Below, piece after piece: positions 43,662 to 52,800 of a stretch of DNA of 64,000 bases (within the stretch, counting starts at the first letter, position 1; each line of letters starts with the position of its first letter). The stretch lies in assembly GCA_050485785.1 (NCBI GenBank), contig JBJHCA010000006.1, forward strand, positions 1-64,000, read 5' to 3'. A program made the position numbers and the translations under genes. A model generated the notes under the pieces. That model did not search any database. It was not told where the DNA came from and worked only from the letters and a program-made list of their open reading frames with translations. This stretch comes from JBJHCA01 sp050485785. Lineage in GTDB: Bacteria > Bacteroidota > Bacteroidia > Chitinophagales > Saprospiraceae.

Positions 43662-44732
43662 ATGGATATCAACCGCATTCCCCTTTGGCTCAGCATTCCG
43701 CTCTCGTGGCTATATGCGGCAGCACTCCTGTTCAGAAATTTCCTCTACCGCAAAAAAATACTCAAAAGTATCCGTTTTGATATCCCTGTTATCTGTGTAG
43801 GTAACATCACAACCGGTGGCACAGGAAAAACGCCGATGATCGAATGGATGAGTCGCTTTCTGATCCAGCATATTCCGGTTGCCATCCTCAGCAGGGGTTA
43901 TGGTCGTCAATCATCGGGTTTCCACTGGGTTCAACCCGGTGATACCGCCCGGATTTCAGGAGATGAACCACTGCAGATCAAACGCAGATTTCCCGACCTG
44001 CCCGTTGCTGTTTCGGCAGACAGAGCTTTCGCCATTCCCAAAATTCTGATGCAATATCCTGCGGTAAAGTGCGTGCTGATGGACGATGGCCTGCAACATA
44101 AAGCTATCATTCCCGGCTTTGCTGTGCTGCTCACTTCTTATAACCGCCCTTATTTTAACGGCAAGCTCTTACCTGCCGGCTACCTGCGCGATTTTAAATC
44201 AACGGCAAGTGATGCAGATGTGGTAATTGTCACTAAATGCCCGGAGCAAATGTCCGTTCACACCACAAAGCAGTGGCGGGAGAACCTTAAGCTTGAACCC
44301 CGTCAAAAGCTGTTTTTTGCCAGCCTGGCCTATGGGTCTCCATATTGGACCTCCAATACCTCTGCCATGCTTCCCGATCTTACCGATACCGATGTTTTAC
44401 TTGTAACCGGTTTGGCAGACCCTCTTCCACTGGTAAGACACGCAGAGCAAATAGCCGGAATGGTGTATTCTCTGGAGTTTCCTGACCATCACCCATTTTC
44501 CGATGCTGACATCCACCGGATTGTGAAAACATTTCATGAGTTTTCCGACAATGAACGCAAAATCATCATGACAACGGAAAAAGATGTAGTTCGGTTAGAG
44601 TCCTTCATCCCGGAGCTCATGCGTTTACATATTTACGTTTTCGTCATTCCCGTTGAACACCATTTTCTTTTTGATGCACAGCAGGAGTTTGAAAATACCA
44701 TCATTCACTTTCTAATGAATTTCAAAATATGA
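43662..44732 (+). CDS. lpxK: tetraacyldisaccharide 4'-kinase
   Basis: The membrane-associated kinase that phosphorylates the 4' position of the lipid A disaccharide. The 356-residue protein has an N-terminal membrane helix and the P-loop TGGTGKTP (51-58) in VGNITTGGTGKTPMIEWM, then AILSRGYGR, SGDEPL and MDDGLQHKAI, all lpxK blocks. The stop overlaps the purine nucleoside phosphorylase start by 4 bases (ATGA). Confidence 0.95.
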   Translation: MDINRIPLWLSIPLSWLYAAALLFRNFLYRKKILKSIRFDIPVICVGNITTGGTGKTPMIEWMSRFLIQHIPVAILSRGYGRQSSGFHWVQPGDTARISGDEPLQIKRRFPDLPVAVSADRAFAIPKILMQYPAVKCVLMDDGLQHKAIIPGFAVLLTSYNRPYFNGKLLPAGYLRDFKSTASDADVVIVTKCPEQMSVHTTKQWRENLKLEPRQKLFFASLAYGSPYWTSNTSAMLPDLTDTDVLLVTGLADPLPLVRHAEQIAGMVYSLEFPDHHPFSDADIHRIVKTFHEFSDNERKIIMTTEKDVVRLESFIPELMRLHIYVFVIPVEHHFLFDAQQEFENTIIHFLMNFKI

Positions 44733-45562
44733 AGCTGCAGCAACAAATCAGTGAAGCCCTTGTGTATCTGCGCAGCCAATGCGAACTAATGCCCGCCTAC
44801 GGAATTATTCTGGGCACGGGTCTTGGCAATCTGCGGGCAGCCATTGAAACCTTTGCTGAAATTCCCTATGCTGCTATCCCGCATTTCCCGGTGAGTACCG
44901 TAGCCGGACATGAAGGCAAGCTGATCTTTGGCAATCTGGAGGGTATCCCGGTAGTGTGTATGGCCGGCAGATTCCACTATTATGAGGGTTACAGCATGAA
45001 GCAACTGACCTTTCCGGTTAGAGTGATGGCTGCTCTGGGAATCCGGCGTTTGTATATCAGCAATGCTGCAGGCAGTACAAATCCCAACATCCCTGCCGGA
45101 AGTATTGTCCTGATACGGGATCATATCAATATGCAACCCGACAATCCGCTACGGGGCGAAAATGATGAATCTGTTGGTCCCCGTTTTCCGGATATGGTCA
45201 AAGCGTATGATCAGCATTTGATTGATACCGCCATGAAAACAGCCCGTGAACTCGACATTCCCTGCCATACCGGAGTATATGTTTGTCTGGCAGGACCTAA
45301 TCTCGAAACTCCTGCAGAATATGATTTTCTGCACCGGATTGGCGGCGATGTAGTGGGTATGAGCACGGTGCCGGAGGTATTGGTGGCCAAACACATGGAT
45401 CTTCCCGTCATGGTCATCAGTATTGTCAGCAACCAGGGCTATCCGCCTGAAGCGCTGCGTGAAACCTCCATAGAAGAAGTGATTGCCATGGCCCAGCAAA
45501 TAGAACCAGGCCTTACCAAACTGGTCAAGTCACTCATCTTACATGAGGAAAGTAACCGTTAA
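44729..45562 (+). CDS. purine nucleoside phosphorylase, class I trimeric type
   Basis: Cleaves purine nucleosides with phosphate to base and ribose-1-phosphate in salvage. The 277-residue protein shows the PNP/MTAP class blocks GIILGTGLGNL, VAGHEGKLIFGNLEG, MAGRFHYYEGYSMKQ, ISNAAGSTNPNIPAG and GPNLETPAEYDFL with MSTVPEVLVAKH. Inosine/guanosine use is typical for this class. It overlaps lpxK by 4 bases and ends the operon that starts at gldB or rlmN. Confidence 0.93.
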   Translation: MKLQQQISEALVYLRSQCELMPAYGIILGTGLGNLRAAIETFAEIPYAAIPHFPVSTVAGHEGKLIFGNLEGIPVVCMAGRFHYYEGYSMKQLTFPVRVMAALGIRRLYISNAAGSTNPNIPAGSIVLIRDHINMQPDNPLRGENDESVGPRFPDMVKAYDQHLIDTAMKTARELDIPCHTGVYVCLAGPNLETPAEYDFLHRIGGDVVGMSTVPEVLVAKHMDLPVMVISIVSNQGYPPEALRETSIEEVIAMAQQIEPGLTKLVKSLILHEESNR

Positions 45563-45622
45563 CCATTGCGACATAACAATACTTCCTAACAGAAACCCTG
45601 CGTCCTTTGACACAATCTTATC

Positions 45623-45630
45623 TATCTTTG
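45623..45630 (+). promoter_or_regulatory. -7 promoter box of glyA
   Basis: TATCTTTG matches TAnnTTTG exactly, 51 bases before the glyA ATG. No TTG at the right -33 distance was seen. Confidence 0.4.
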
Positions 45631-45653
45631 GAACCTTGTGATGTGTTTTTTTT

Positions 45654-45665
45654 GATATCTCTTTG
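45654..45665 (+). repeat. recurring motif GATAnCTCTTTG, copy 3
   Basis: GATATCTCTTTG preceded by nine T, in the untranslated leader of glyA, 16 bases before the ATG. Confidence 0.55.
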
Positions 45666-45681
45666 TTAAAGCCCTCTACCT

Positions 45682-46956
45682 ATGAACCGCGATACCCTGA
45701 TTGAAAATCTGATCAATAAGGAACTGAACAGACAGCGTGAAGGCATTGAACTCATTGCTTCAGAAAACTTTGCCAGTAGCCAGGTACTGGAAGCCATGGG
45801 AAGTTGCCTCACCAACAAATATGCTGAAGGGTATCCCGGCAAGCGATATTACGGCGGCTGCGAAGTAGTGGATGAAATTGAACAACTGGCCATCGACCGC
45901 GCCAGAGAGCTTTTTGGAGCAGCCTATGCCAATGTACAACCTCATTCCGGGGCTCAGGCCAATGCAGCAGTTTTTCTGGCAGTACTAAAGCCAGGCGACC
46001 GCATACTGGGGTTTGACCTGTCTCATGGTGGTCATCTTTCGCATGGATCACCGGTCAACTATTCCGGCAAAGTATATGAGCCTCATTTTTACGGTGTGGA
46101 TAAGGATTCAGGCCTTATCGATATGGACAAAGTTTACGCCAAAGCCATGGAGGTTAAGCCCAAACTGATCATTTGCGGAGCTTCTGCCTACAGCAGAGAC
46201 TGGGACTACCGGAAATTCAGAGAAATTGCCGACGAATGCGGAGCATTACTGCTGGCAGATATTGCACACCCTGCCGGACTTATTGCTGCAGGACATCTCA
46301 ATAATCCGCTGCCGCATTGCCATATCATCACAACCACAACGCATAAAACCCTGCGAGGTCCCCGGGGCGGGCTGATAATGATGGGTGAAAACTTCGACAA
46401 TCCCTGGGGCCGTCTGACGAAAAAAGGCAGCCCCGTAAAAATGTCCTTTATCCTGAACAGCGGAGTTTTTCCTGGTATGCAGGGCGGTCCGCTGGAGCAT
46501 GTAATTGCCGCAAAAGCAGTGGCATTTCATGAAGCATTGCAGCCGGAGTTTAAAACCTACACCTCCGCAGTAATCTACAATGCCAAAGCCATGGCTGATG
46601 GATTTTTATCCAAGGGATACGATATTGTTTCGGGAGGTACTGATAATCACCTGATGCTGATTGACCTGAGAAGCAAGGGACTCACTGGCCAACTGGCAGA
46701 AGAAACGCTGGGCAGGGCGGGCATTACCGTCAATAAAAACATGGTGCCCTTTGATACCCAAAGCCCTATGGTTACTTCGGGAATCAGAATAGGAACTGCA
46801 GCCATTACTACCAGAGGGTTCAACCAAAGCGATTGCCTGCGCGTTGTTGACTGGATAGATGAAGCACTCATGGCACACAGCGATGACAAGGTGACAAGCC
46901 ATATCCGCGAACAGGTATTTGCTTTTACCGACAATTTTCCGCTTTACGCCCAATAA
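45682..46956 (+). CDS. glyA: serine hydroxymethyltransferase
   Basis: A PLP enzyme converting serine and tetrahydrofolate to glycine and methylene-tetrahydrofolate. The 424-residue protein has the N-terminal block GIELIASENFAS, YPGKRYYGGCE and the PLP lysine Lys222 in TTTTHKTLRGPRGG, followed by VFPGMQGGPLEHVIAAKAVAF. The length is normal. Its leader carries a TATCTTTG box and one GATAnCTCTTTG motif. Confidence 0.97.
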   Translation: MNRDTLIENLINKELNRQREGIELIASENFASSQVLEAMGSCLTNKYAEGYPGKRYYGGCEVVDEIEQLAIDRARELFGAAYANVQPHSGAQANAAVFLAVLKPGDRILGFDLSHGGHLSHGSPVNYSGKVYEPHFYGVDKDSGLIDMDKVYAKAMEVKPKLIICGASAYSRDWDYRKFREIADECGALLLADIAHPAGLIAAGHLNNPLPHCHIITTTTHKTLRGPRGGLIMMGENFDNPWGRLTKKGSPVKMSFILNSGVFPGMQGGPLEHVIAAKAVAFHEALQPEFKTYTSAVIYNAKAMADGFLSKGYDIVSGGTDNHLMLIDLRSKGLTGQLAEETLGRAGITVNKNMVPFDTQSPMVTSGIRIGTAAITTRGFNQSDCLRVVDWIDEALMAHSDDKVTSHIREQVFAFTDNFPLYAQ

Positions 46957-46993
46957 GTGCTGCTTGCATTGTAAACATTGAAATTTTGCTGAA

Positions 46994-48178
46994 TTGGCTG
47001 CAGACAACAATAAAACTTTACTCAAAATTGGGATAGTTTGCTATCCTACATACGGCGGAAGTGGAGTAGTAGCTACCGAACTGGGCCAGGGCCTGGCCAA
47101 AGCAGGCCACGAAATTCACTTCATCACCTCCAGTCAGCCTGCAAGGCTCACCCATTTTCATAAAAACATATTTTACCACGAAGTGGGTAAGGTGGATTAT
47201 CCTTTGTTTGAATTTGCCCCCTACGATACTGCTTTGGCCAGCAAGCTGGTAGATGTGGCCTTGCATGAAAAACTCGACCTGCTTCATGTTCATTACGCCA
47301 TTCCTCATGCCACGGTAGCTTACCTGGCCCGGCAAATCCTGCTTCGCAAGGGAATGTATGTGCCGGTTATTACTACACTGCATGGTACTGATATCACGTT
47401 GGTTGGAAAAAACAGCGCATTTACCCCCGTTGTCGAGTTTTCAATCGACCAGTCCGATGGCGTAACTGCAGTCAGCGAATTTCTCAAAAAGGAAACCTAC
47501 AGCTACTTTAATGTAAGCAAACCCATCGAAGTAATTCCCAATTTTGTTGACTTGGAAAGATTTTCCAAGGCCGATAAGGATCATTTTAAGAAAGCCATCG
47601 CTCCCGAAGGTGAACGCATCATTATCCACACTTCCAACTTCAGAAAAGTAAAGAGAGTGGATGACGCCGTACATGTATTCAAACTGATCAATGAGCATAT
47701 TCCCAGCAAGCTGCTTTTGATTGGCGACGGACCCGAACGGCGCAATATTGAAGAACTATGCCGGTCATTGCACCTATGCAGTGAAATCCGTTTCTTGGGT
47801 AAACAAGATGCCATCGAAGAACTCCTGGCTATTTCCGACCTGTTTCTCCTGCCATCCGAGAGCGAAAGCTTCGGGTTGGCAGCACTGGAAGCCATGGCCT
47901 GTGAAGTGCCGGTTGTGAGCTCCAATGCCGGTGGTTTGGGTGAAGTCAACATTCAGGGTGAAACCGGTTTTCTATCCCCGGTTGGCGATATTGGTGAAAT
48001 GGCACAAAATGCTATCCATATTCTTAAAGACCCGGAAACTCATTCGCGATTCAGAAAGAAAGCATTTGAACAGGCTACCCGTTTCAATATTGACAATATT
48101 TTACCTTTCTACGAAAATTACTACCGTCATATCATTGCCGGTGCAAAAGCTCCGGCAGATAAAGCAGTGGTGGTCTGA
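46994..48178 (+). CDS. bshA: N-acetyl-alpha-D-glucosaminyl L-malate synthase
   Basis: The first enzyme of bacillithiol synthesis, joining UDP-GlcNAc and L-malate. The 394-residue GT4 enzyme begins GIVCYPTYGGSGVVATELG, the BshA hallmark, and continues HFITSSQPARL, HVHYAIPHA, TTLHGTDITLVG, NFRKVKRVDDAV, and the nucleotide-sugar site LPSESESFGLAALEAMACEVP. Translation starts at TTG (46994), since no ATG precedes the conserved first strand. The gene is 37 bases after glyA with no terminator. Together with the bacilliredoxin at 9613 it indicates bacillithiol as the low-molecular-weight thiol of this organism. Confidence 0.93.
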   Translation: MAADNNKTLLKIGIVCYPTYGGSGVVATELGQGLAKAGHEIHFITSSQPARLTHFHKNIFYHEVGKVDYPLFEFAPYDTALASKLVDVALHEKLDLLHVHYAIPHATVAYLARQILLRKGMYVPVITTLHGTDITLVGKNSAFTPVVEFSIDQSDGVTAVSEFLKKETYSYFNVSKPIEVIPNFVDLERFSKADKDHFKKAIAPEGERIIIHTSNFRKVKRVDDAVHVFKLINEHIPSKLLLIGDGPERRNIEELCRSLHLCSEIRFLGKQDAIEELLAISDLFLLPSESESFGLAALEAMACEVPVVSSNAGGLGEVNIQGETGFLSPVGDIGEMAQNAIHILKDPETHSRFRKKAFEQATRFNIDNILPFYENYYRHIIAGAKAPADKAVVV

Positions 48179-48193
48179 AAAGTCAGGACAGCG

Positions 48194-48670
48194 TTAATAA
48201 GGAATTCCGGCCTTCTTAAAAATAAAATGCAATAGCCAGGCAGGGCCAATCAGCAAAAACTGCACATCTTTAAAAAAGGAAGGTTTTTTGCCCTCTATTT
48301 TATGGCCAATAAACTGACCGATCCAGGCCAGGGTAAAAATGATCAGGCTCACCAATGCAAGGCTCCCGCGACTTCCGTTGAGCAGCATCAATATATATTG
48401 ATTCCCGGCCAGCATTAACAATCCGATCACCAGAAACCCAAAGAACATGCTCCATGAAAAGCGATGGTAATATCCCAAAGCAATGATAAATACAGCTACT
48501 GCCCAACTTTCATATACTCCCCCCGTTATAGGCGGAAACGGAATGGCATGCAACAGACCCAAAAGGCTGAACATGATCAGTGGTACACATACCCAGTGAA
48601 TAAGCTTATTGGTTCTGTTTTGATGGCTTTCACCATACTCGTCAAGTAAAGCTTGTATTTTAGCGGCCAT
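48194..48670 (-). CDS. Mpo1-like (DUF962/YGL010w) membrane protein
   Basis: A 158-residue protein with four hydrophobic segments. The opening YGESHQNRTNKLIHWVCVPLIMFSLLG is the Mpo1/DUF962 signature with the His-rich motif (SHQN...IHW), and the second His motif (GHKIEGKKPSFFKD) lies near residue 122. Yeast Mpo1 is an iron-dependent dioxygenase that shortens 2-hydroxy fatty acids. Bacteroidota make hydroxy fatty acids, so a similar reaction is possible but unproven here. It is convergent with bshA and divergent from the LptF/G gene. Confidence 0.85.
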   Translation of the reverse strand: MAAKIQALLDEYGESHQNRTNKLIHWVCVPLIMFSLLGLLHAIPFPPITGGVYESWAVAVFIIALGYYHRFSWSMFFGFLVIGLLMLAGNQYILMLLNGSRGSLALVSLIIFTLAWIGQFIGHKIEGKKPSFFKDVQFLLIGPAWLLHFIFKKAGIPY

Positions 48671-48744
48671 ATCTGTGGATTGAATTCACCACCCAATATA
48701 TAACATTTTGGGAAGAATTTCGTCATAATCGTCTAACTCCTAAG

Positions 48745-50232
48745 ATGCAAGCTCTGCTTAAAAAAATTGATGTAATGTTGATCAAGGCGTTCTTCCCGCC
48801 TTTCATACTCACTTTTTTTATCGCTTTGTTTGTTTTGGTGCTTCAGTTCCTCTGGAAATACATTGACGAAATCGTAGGCAAAGGCCTTGAATTCAGGATC
48901 ATCCTGGAGCTGATCTTTTACCTGTCCACGTCGTTGTTTGTCATTGCCATGCCTATTGGGGTATTGGTGGCTTCCGTAATGGTCATGGGCGGGCTGGCTG
49001 AAAGATATGAGCTGGCCACCATGAAATCGGCAGGTATTTCTCTGGGCAGAATTATGCGCCCTCTGATGATAGCCGGCGCATTCATTGGTATGCTTTCATT
49101 TATTACCGCCAACTATGTGGTGCCCGTTTCCAACCTCAAATTCAAATCCCGGCTCTACGATATCAGAAAGCAAAAACCCATGCTCAACATAGTTCCGGGA
49201 AGATTCATCGATGAATTTCGAACTACGGTTATCCGCGTAGGTGAAATCGATAAGGATCAAAATATCATTCGCGATGTAATGATCTACGATCATGAAAACC
49301 GCAAAAACGATAACCTCACTAAAGCTGAATGGGGCGAAATGTACTTTGCTCCTAACCAGCAGTTCATGGTTATGCGGCTACATAACGGCAAACAATATCA
49401 GGAACTGGCCCGCAGCGGTGGATCCGGTGACGCAGAACCCTTTGTGCGCACCAGCTTCAAAACCTGGGAAAAAATGTTCGACCTCAGCGAATTTGCTTTC
49501 AGCCAGACTGATGAAGAATTATTTAAAAGCCACGAAACCATGCTCAGTCTGAGACAGCTCAGGTCATCAATCGATTCCCTGAATGTTCGCCTCCGGGAAC
49601 AAATTCGGCAGCAACAAGACTATTCATCGCATTTTTTTCACTTTCGCAAACCGGCAGAAGACAGCGCGGGCTATTACATCCCTGCCCCTGAAACAACGTT
49701 TACCGGACCCATTTACAGTCACATCGACGAATATTTCAGACCTACCGACAGAGGTGAGTATTACCGCAGGGCACAAACTGCCGCACGCAGCATGATAGGC
49801 CATATCAGAAGCACTATCCAAACCAGTGAACGCCTGCATATTAACGTAAGAGGCCATTGGCGCGAATGGCACACCAAGTTTACCTGGGCAGCAGCCTGTA
49901 TACTGTTTCTGTTTATCGGAGCACCCATGGGAGCCATTATCCGAAAAGGCGGATTTGGCTGGCCCATGCTTATTTCCATTGTATTCTTTGTGTCATATAT
50001 TATGCTTGGAACCATAGGAAGAAACCTGATCGGCAATCAGTCTGTTAGTCCGGCTTTGGGAAGCTGGCTGCCAGTACTGGTTTTGCTGCCTATTGGCATT
50101 CTTCTTACATATAAAGCAATGGCGGACAGCAAAATGCTGCAAATCACCTGGCTCACTGAGGGAGTTCAAAAACTAGCCCAAAGGCTGAAAAACCGGAGTA
50201 AATCACAAAAAAGTTATGAACAGCAAGCTTAA
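48745..50232 (+). CDS. LptF/LptG family lipopolysaccharide export permease
   Basis: A 495-residue permease of the YjgP/YjgQ family that helps extract LPS from the inner membrane. Three N-terminal spans (to about 130) with PIGVLVASVMVMGGLAERYELATMKSAGIS and the coupling block lead to a large periplasmic beta-jellyroll region. Three C-terminal spans follow from about 372 (WAAACILFLFIGAPMGAIIRKGGFGWPMLISIVFF). A central insert (about 280-350) is longer than in Proteobacteria, as usual in this phylum. It overlaps the PAP2 gene by 17 bases. LptF and LptG cannot be told apart by eye. Confidence 0.9.
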   Translation: MQALLKKIDVMLIKAFFPPFILTFFIALFVLVLQFLWKYIDEIVGKGLEFRIILELIFYLSTSLFVIAMPIGVLVASVMVMGGLAERYELATMKSAGISLGRIMRPLMIAGAFIGMLSFITANYVVPVSNLKFKSRLYDIRKQKPMLNIVPGRFIDEFRTTVIRVGEIDKDQNIIRDVMIYDHENRKNDNLTKAEWGEMYFAPNQQFMVMRLHNGKQYQELARSGGSGDAEPFVRTSFKTWEKMFDLSEFAFSQTDEELFKSHETMLSLRQLRSSIDSLNVRLREQIRQQQDYSSHFFHFRKPAEDSAGYYIPAPETTFTGPIYSHIDEYFRPTDRGEYYRRAQTAARSMIGHIRSTIQTSERLHINVRGHWREWHTKFTWAAACILFLFIGAPMGAIIRKGGFGWPMLISIVFFVSYIMLGTIGRNLIGNQSVSPALGSWLPVLVLLPIGILLTYKAMADSKMLQITWLTEGVQKLAQRLKNRSKSQKSYEQQA

Positions 50233-50869
50233 CCGCCATATTAAAGACCGCTATACTTACTACATTCTCTTTGTTTTATTTGTCATTATTGGTGCGGTGT
50301 ATGTAATGGCCACCGAGAAACACCATTTGTTATTCCTTTTCAGCGACAACCGAACTCCCTGGCTCGATGTCTTTTTTATTCAGATTACCCGGGGAAGTGA
50401 ATGGTACGGGTATCTTCTCTTTTTCATCATCCTGTTGTTTACTGACCGCATCAAAGCGGGTTTCCTGGCTTTTACGGCATTGTTTGCAGCTATTGGTGCC
50501 CTCACATTCAAATGGCTGTTCAGCAGACCCAGGCCCGCTCTGCATTTGCAGGGAACTGACTTGCTCGAGATGTTTGTCAGGGTTCAGGACATTTCCATGC
50601 ACACCGGCCTGACCAGTTTCCCTTCCGGTCACGCTTTGGCCGGATTCGCCCTTTGTACTTATCTCACTATGATCAGCCCTCCCCGTCAGTATCTCGGCTT
50701 CCTGTTCTTTATGCTGGCACTGGCTATAGGACTTTCACGCGTTTATCTCGGGCACCATTTTTTTGAAGACATTATTGCGGGAGCTGTTGTAGGCACAGTG
50801 GCCGGGTATGCCTCATGGCTGGTTTACCGGGGATATATTAAAAAGCGTAAGGGTAATATTTTGGGATAA
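50216..50869 (+). CDS. PAP2 family phosphatase, membrane-bound
   Basis: A 217-residue polytopic lipid phosphatase. The tripartite active site is complete: KWLFSRPRP, SFPSGHALAGF and SRVYLGHHFFED. Such enzymes dephosphorylate undecaprenyl pyrophosphate, lipid A or phosphatidate. The overlap with the LptF/G gene favours an envelope substrate. The last codons overlap copy 4 of the recurring GATAnCTCTTTG motif. Confidence 0.9.
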   Translation: MNSKLNRHIKDRYTYYILFVLFVIIGAVYVMATEKHHLLFLFSDNRTPWLDVFFIQITRGSEWYGYLLFFIILLFTDRIKAGFLAFTALFAAIGALTFKWLFSRPRPALHLQGTDLLEMFVRVQDISMHTGLTSFPSGHALAGFALCTYLTMISPPRQYLGFLFFMLALAIGLSRVYLGHHFFEDIIAGAVVGTVAGYASWLVYRGYIKKRKGNILG

Positions 50870-50876
50870 CTCTTTG
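50865..50876 (+). repeat. recurring motif GATAnCTCTTTG, copy 4
   Basis: GATAACTCTTTG overlapping the PAP2 stop codon. The 24 bases at 50859-50882 match 3005-3028 at 23 positions. Confidence 0.6.
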
Positions 50877-50970
50877 TGGGCATGCTCATCTATGGTAACC
50901 GGGTATCCATGCATGCTGTATAGAGGGGGAGTCTATAAAAAAGCAATTTGCCCCAATACCCTTAAGCTAT

Positions 50971-51927
50971 CTAAAACGAAAAGCCCAGCCAAACCTGCCC
51001 CTGAAAGTAGCGGTCGTCACTCACTCTGGGTACGAAACCTGCGTCCGTGGGCTCATTGGCAGTAAACACAGCACGGGACACATCGGCACTGTCCCGGCTC
51101 ACATCGCGAAGACTGTAAACTGCTCTTGCACCAACCCATAAATTTCCGCTAAGGCGATAGGCTATACCTCCGGTTATCATTAAATCTATCCCGTAAAACG
51201 TATTCCCGGGTTTTTCCTCAAACATGTAATAGGCCCCGGCTGTACCGGGTACTACATTTTGAATTCGCCCAAACCCAACCGCCTGCATTTCGCGGAAAAA
51301 CCCACTTTTCTCCTCCATAGCCGCGTCTCTGAAATAATTGTAACTCAAGCGGATTGACATTTCATTCTGCCCGTCTACTGTTATATTTGGCGAGCTGAAT
51401 GTTAGTTCACCCTCAGCTCCCGAGGTTACCATGAACCCCGGCCCTATCCCCGCAGTTAGCCTGATTCTTCGGTCGTGGGTAAGATCAACATAGGCCTGAA
51501 CCGGCAAATCAATAAAGGAATGCGTAATGTTGAGATTCTCCCGCTTCTGACCAAAAAACAAGTACCGGTTATCAGTTCCTGCTTGATTCAGCAAAATATA
51601 ACCCTCTCCTTCAAATATGTACCGCCCGCCTTTTTGGTTGTATAATAGGTCTGCTGTTAATCCGAACCGGTCAGTAATACCGTAGGTAAATATAGCTCCA
51701 ATAAAAAAACCCGTGTTCCCTGAAGTGGTCTCCAGCACGTTGCCTGCGGCATCGGTTTCAGCATTCCCCAGAATAATATTGCCATAGTTGAGACCGGCTT
51801 TAAATCCACCGCTAAAACCCTGTGCCAGCAGTCCATGATAAGTAGCTGAAACAGCCATGATCATCAACAATAAGATCACCGTCCGAAACAGAGCCGGCAA
51901 TTTTTTAAAAAAAAAGAAAAATAACAT
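50971..51927 (-). CDS. outer membrane beta-barrel protein
   Basis: A 318-residue protein with a signal peptide from the ATG at 51927 (LPALFRTVILLLMIMAVSATYHG) and strands typical of OMP_b-brl_2/PorT-like barrels: GFKAGLNYGNIILG, FFIGAIFTYGITDRFGLTADLLYNQKGGRYIF, and a terminal Phe (GQVWLGFSF). Function unknown. A start 63 bases upstream is possible but adds a non-signal stretch. It is convergent with PAP2 and divergent from the Crp/Fnr gene. Confidence 0.75.
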   Translation of the reverse strand: MLFFFFFKKLPALFRTVILLLMIMAVSATYHGLLAQGFSGGFKAGLNYGNIILGNAETDAAGNVLETTSGNTGFFIGAIFTYGITDRFGLTADLLYNQKGGRYIFEGEGYILLNQAGTDNRYLFFGQKRENLNITHSFIDLPVQAYVDLTHDRRIRLTAGIGPGFMVTSGAEGELTFSSPNITVDGQNEMSIRLSYNYFRDAAMEEKSGFFREMQAVGFGRIQNVVPGTAGAYYMFEEKPGNTFYGIDLMITGGIAYRLSGNLWVGARAVYSLRDVSRDSADVSRAVFTANEPTDAGFVPRVSDDRYFQGQVWLGFSF

Positions 51928-52137
51928 GGTTTTGCCAGAATTTGACAAACCGGGATCAAAACCCGTGGTTTTAAAGTAACTCATAAGCAATAAAGCAACT
52001 TGTTTTGGTCAGGGCGCAAATTAACGAACTTAAAACCAATAAATGAACAACGATATTGCTATCCGTGTTAATCTCTTAATACTGAGAGAACAACGTTGGC
52101 AACTACCGCCTCATTCTACTCACATCAATCAACGGCT

Positions 52138-52800
52138 ATGAAATCGTCAGGTGTACAAAGCGAAGCTCCCCGTCCTTTTGACCTGTTTGAGGAAGACCTC
52201 AGGCAGCTGGGCGAAACCCGTGTGATTGACTTTTCTGCAGGCCAGCTCATCTATCAGCCGGGAGACGATACGGAAGGTATTTTTTTCGTTTTGCACGGCA
52301 TGGCCAGGATATCCAATTACAGTAAAGGAACTAAAGAGTTAACCAAGGCTTTTTTCAAAAAAGGCGACATGTTTGGTGAACTGGCCAGCATCCTTCGGGC
52401 AAAGCGCAGAGATTATGCCCATGCCATGGAAGACACCACCATCATGGTGGTACCGGTTGATCAGCTTCACCTGTTAATGCGCACCAATACGGCTTTCAAC
52501 CTCAAGCTGATGAAATACATCAGCAATAAACTCCTTATCCTGGAAGAGCGCTTGGAAAACATTGTGTTTAAAGATTCTAAAACCCGCATCCACGAATATA
52601 TGCGGGAGTTGATCCGGGAAAAGGGCGTGCGAATCGGATACGAAGTACTTATCCGCCATTTCCCTACTCACCAGGAAATTGCCAATGAAACAGCAACCAG
52701 CCGCCAAACTGTGACCACAGTACTCAATAACCTCCGCAATCAAAACATCATCAGTGTTGACAGAAAGCGATTGCTGATCAGAGAACCGGATCAGATTTGA
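52138..52800 (+). CDS. Crp/Fnr family transcriptional regulator
   Basis: A 220-residue regulator. Residues about 20-140 form the cyclic-nucleotide-binding domain (AGQLIYQPGDDTEGIFFVLHG, FKKGDMFGELASILRAKRRDYAHA), followed by a helical linker and the winged helix-turn-helix (HQEIANETATSRQTVTTVLN). No Cys cluster typical of FNR is visible, so oxygen sensing by Fe-S is unlikely. The ligand is unknown. A TTG start at 52096 would add 14 residues; the ATG at 52138 is preferred. Its stop overlaps the convergent glycosyltransferase by 10 bases. Confidence 0.88.
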   Translation: MKSSGVQSEAPRPFDLFEEDLRQLGETRVIDFSAGQLIYQPGDDTEGIFFVLHGMARISNYSKGTKELTKAFFKKGDMFGELASILRAKRRDYAHAMEDTTIMVVPVDQLHLLMRTNTAFNLKLMKYISNKLLILEERLENIVFKDSKTRIHEYMRELIREKGVRIGYEVLIRHFPTHQEIANETATSRQTVTTVLNNLRNQNIISVDRKRLLIREPDQI

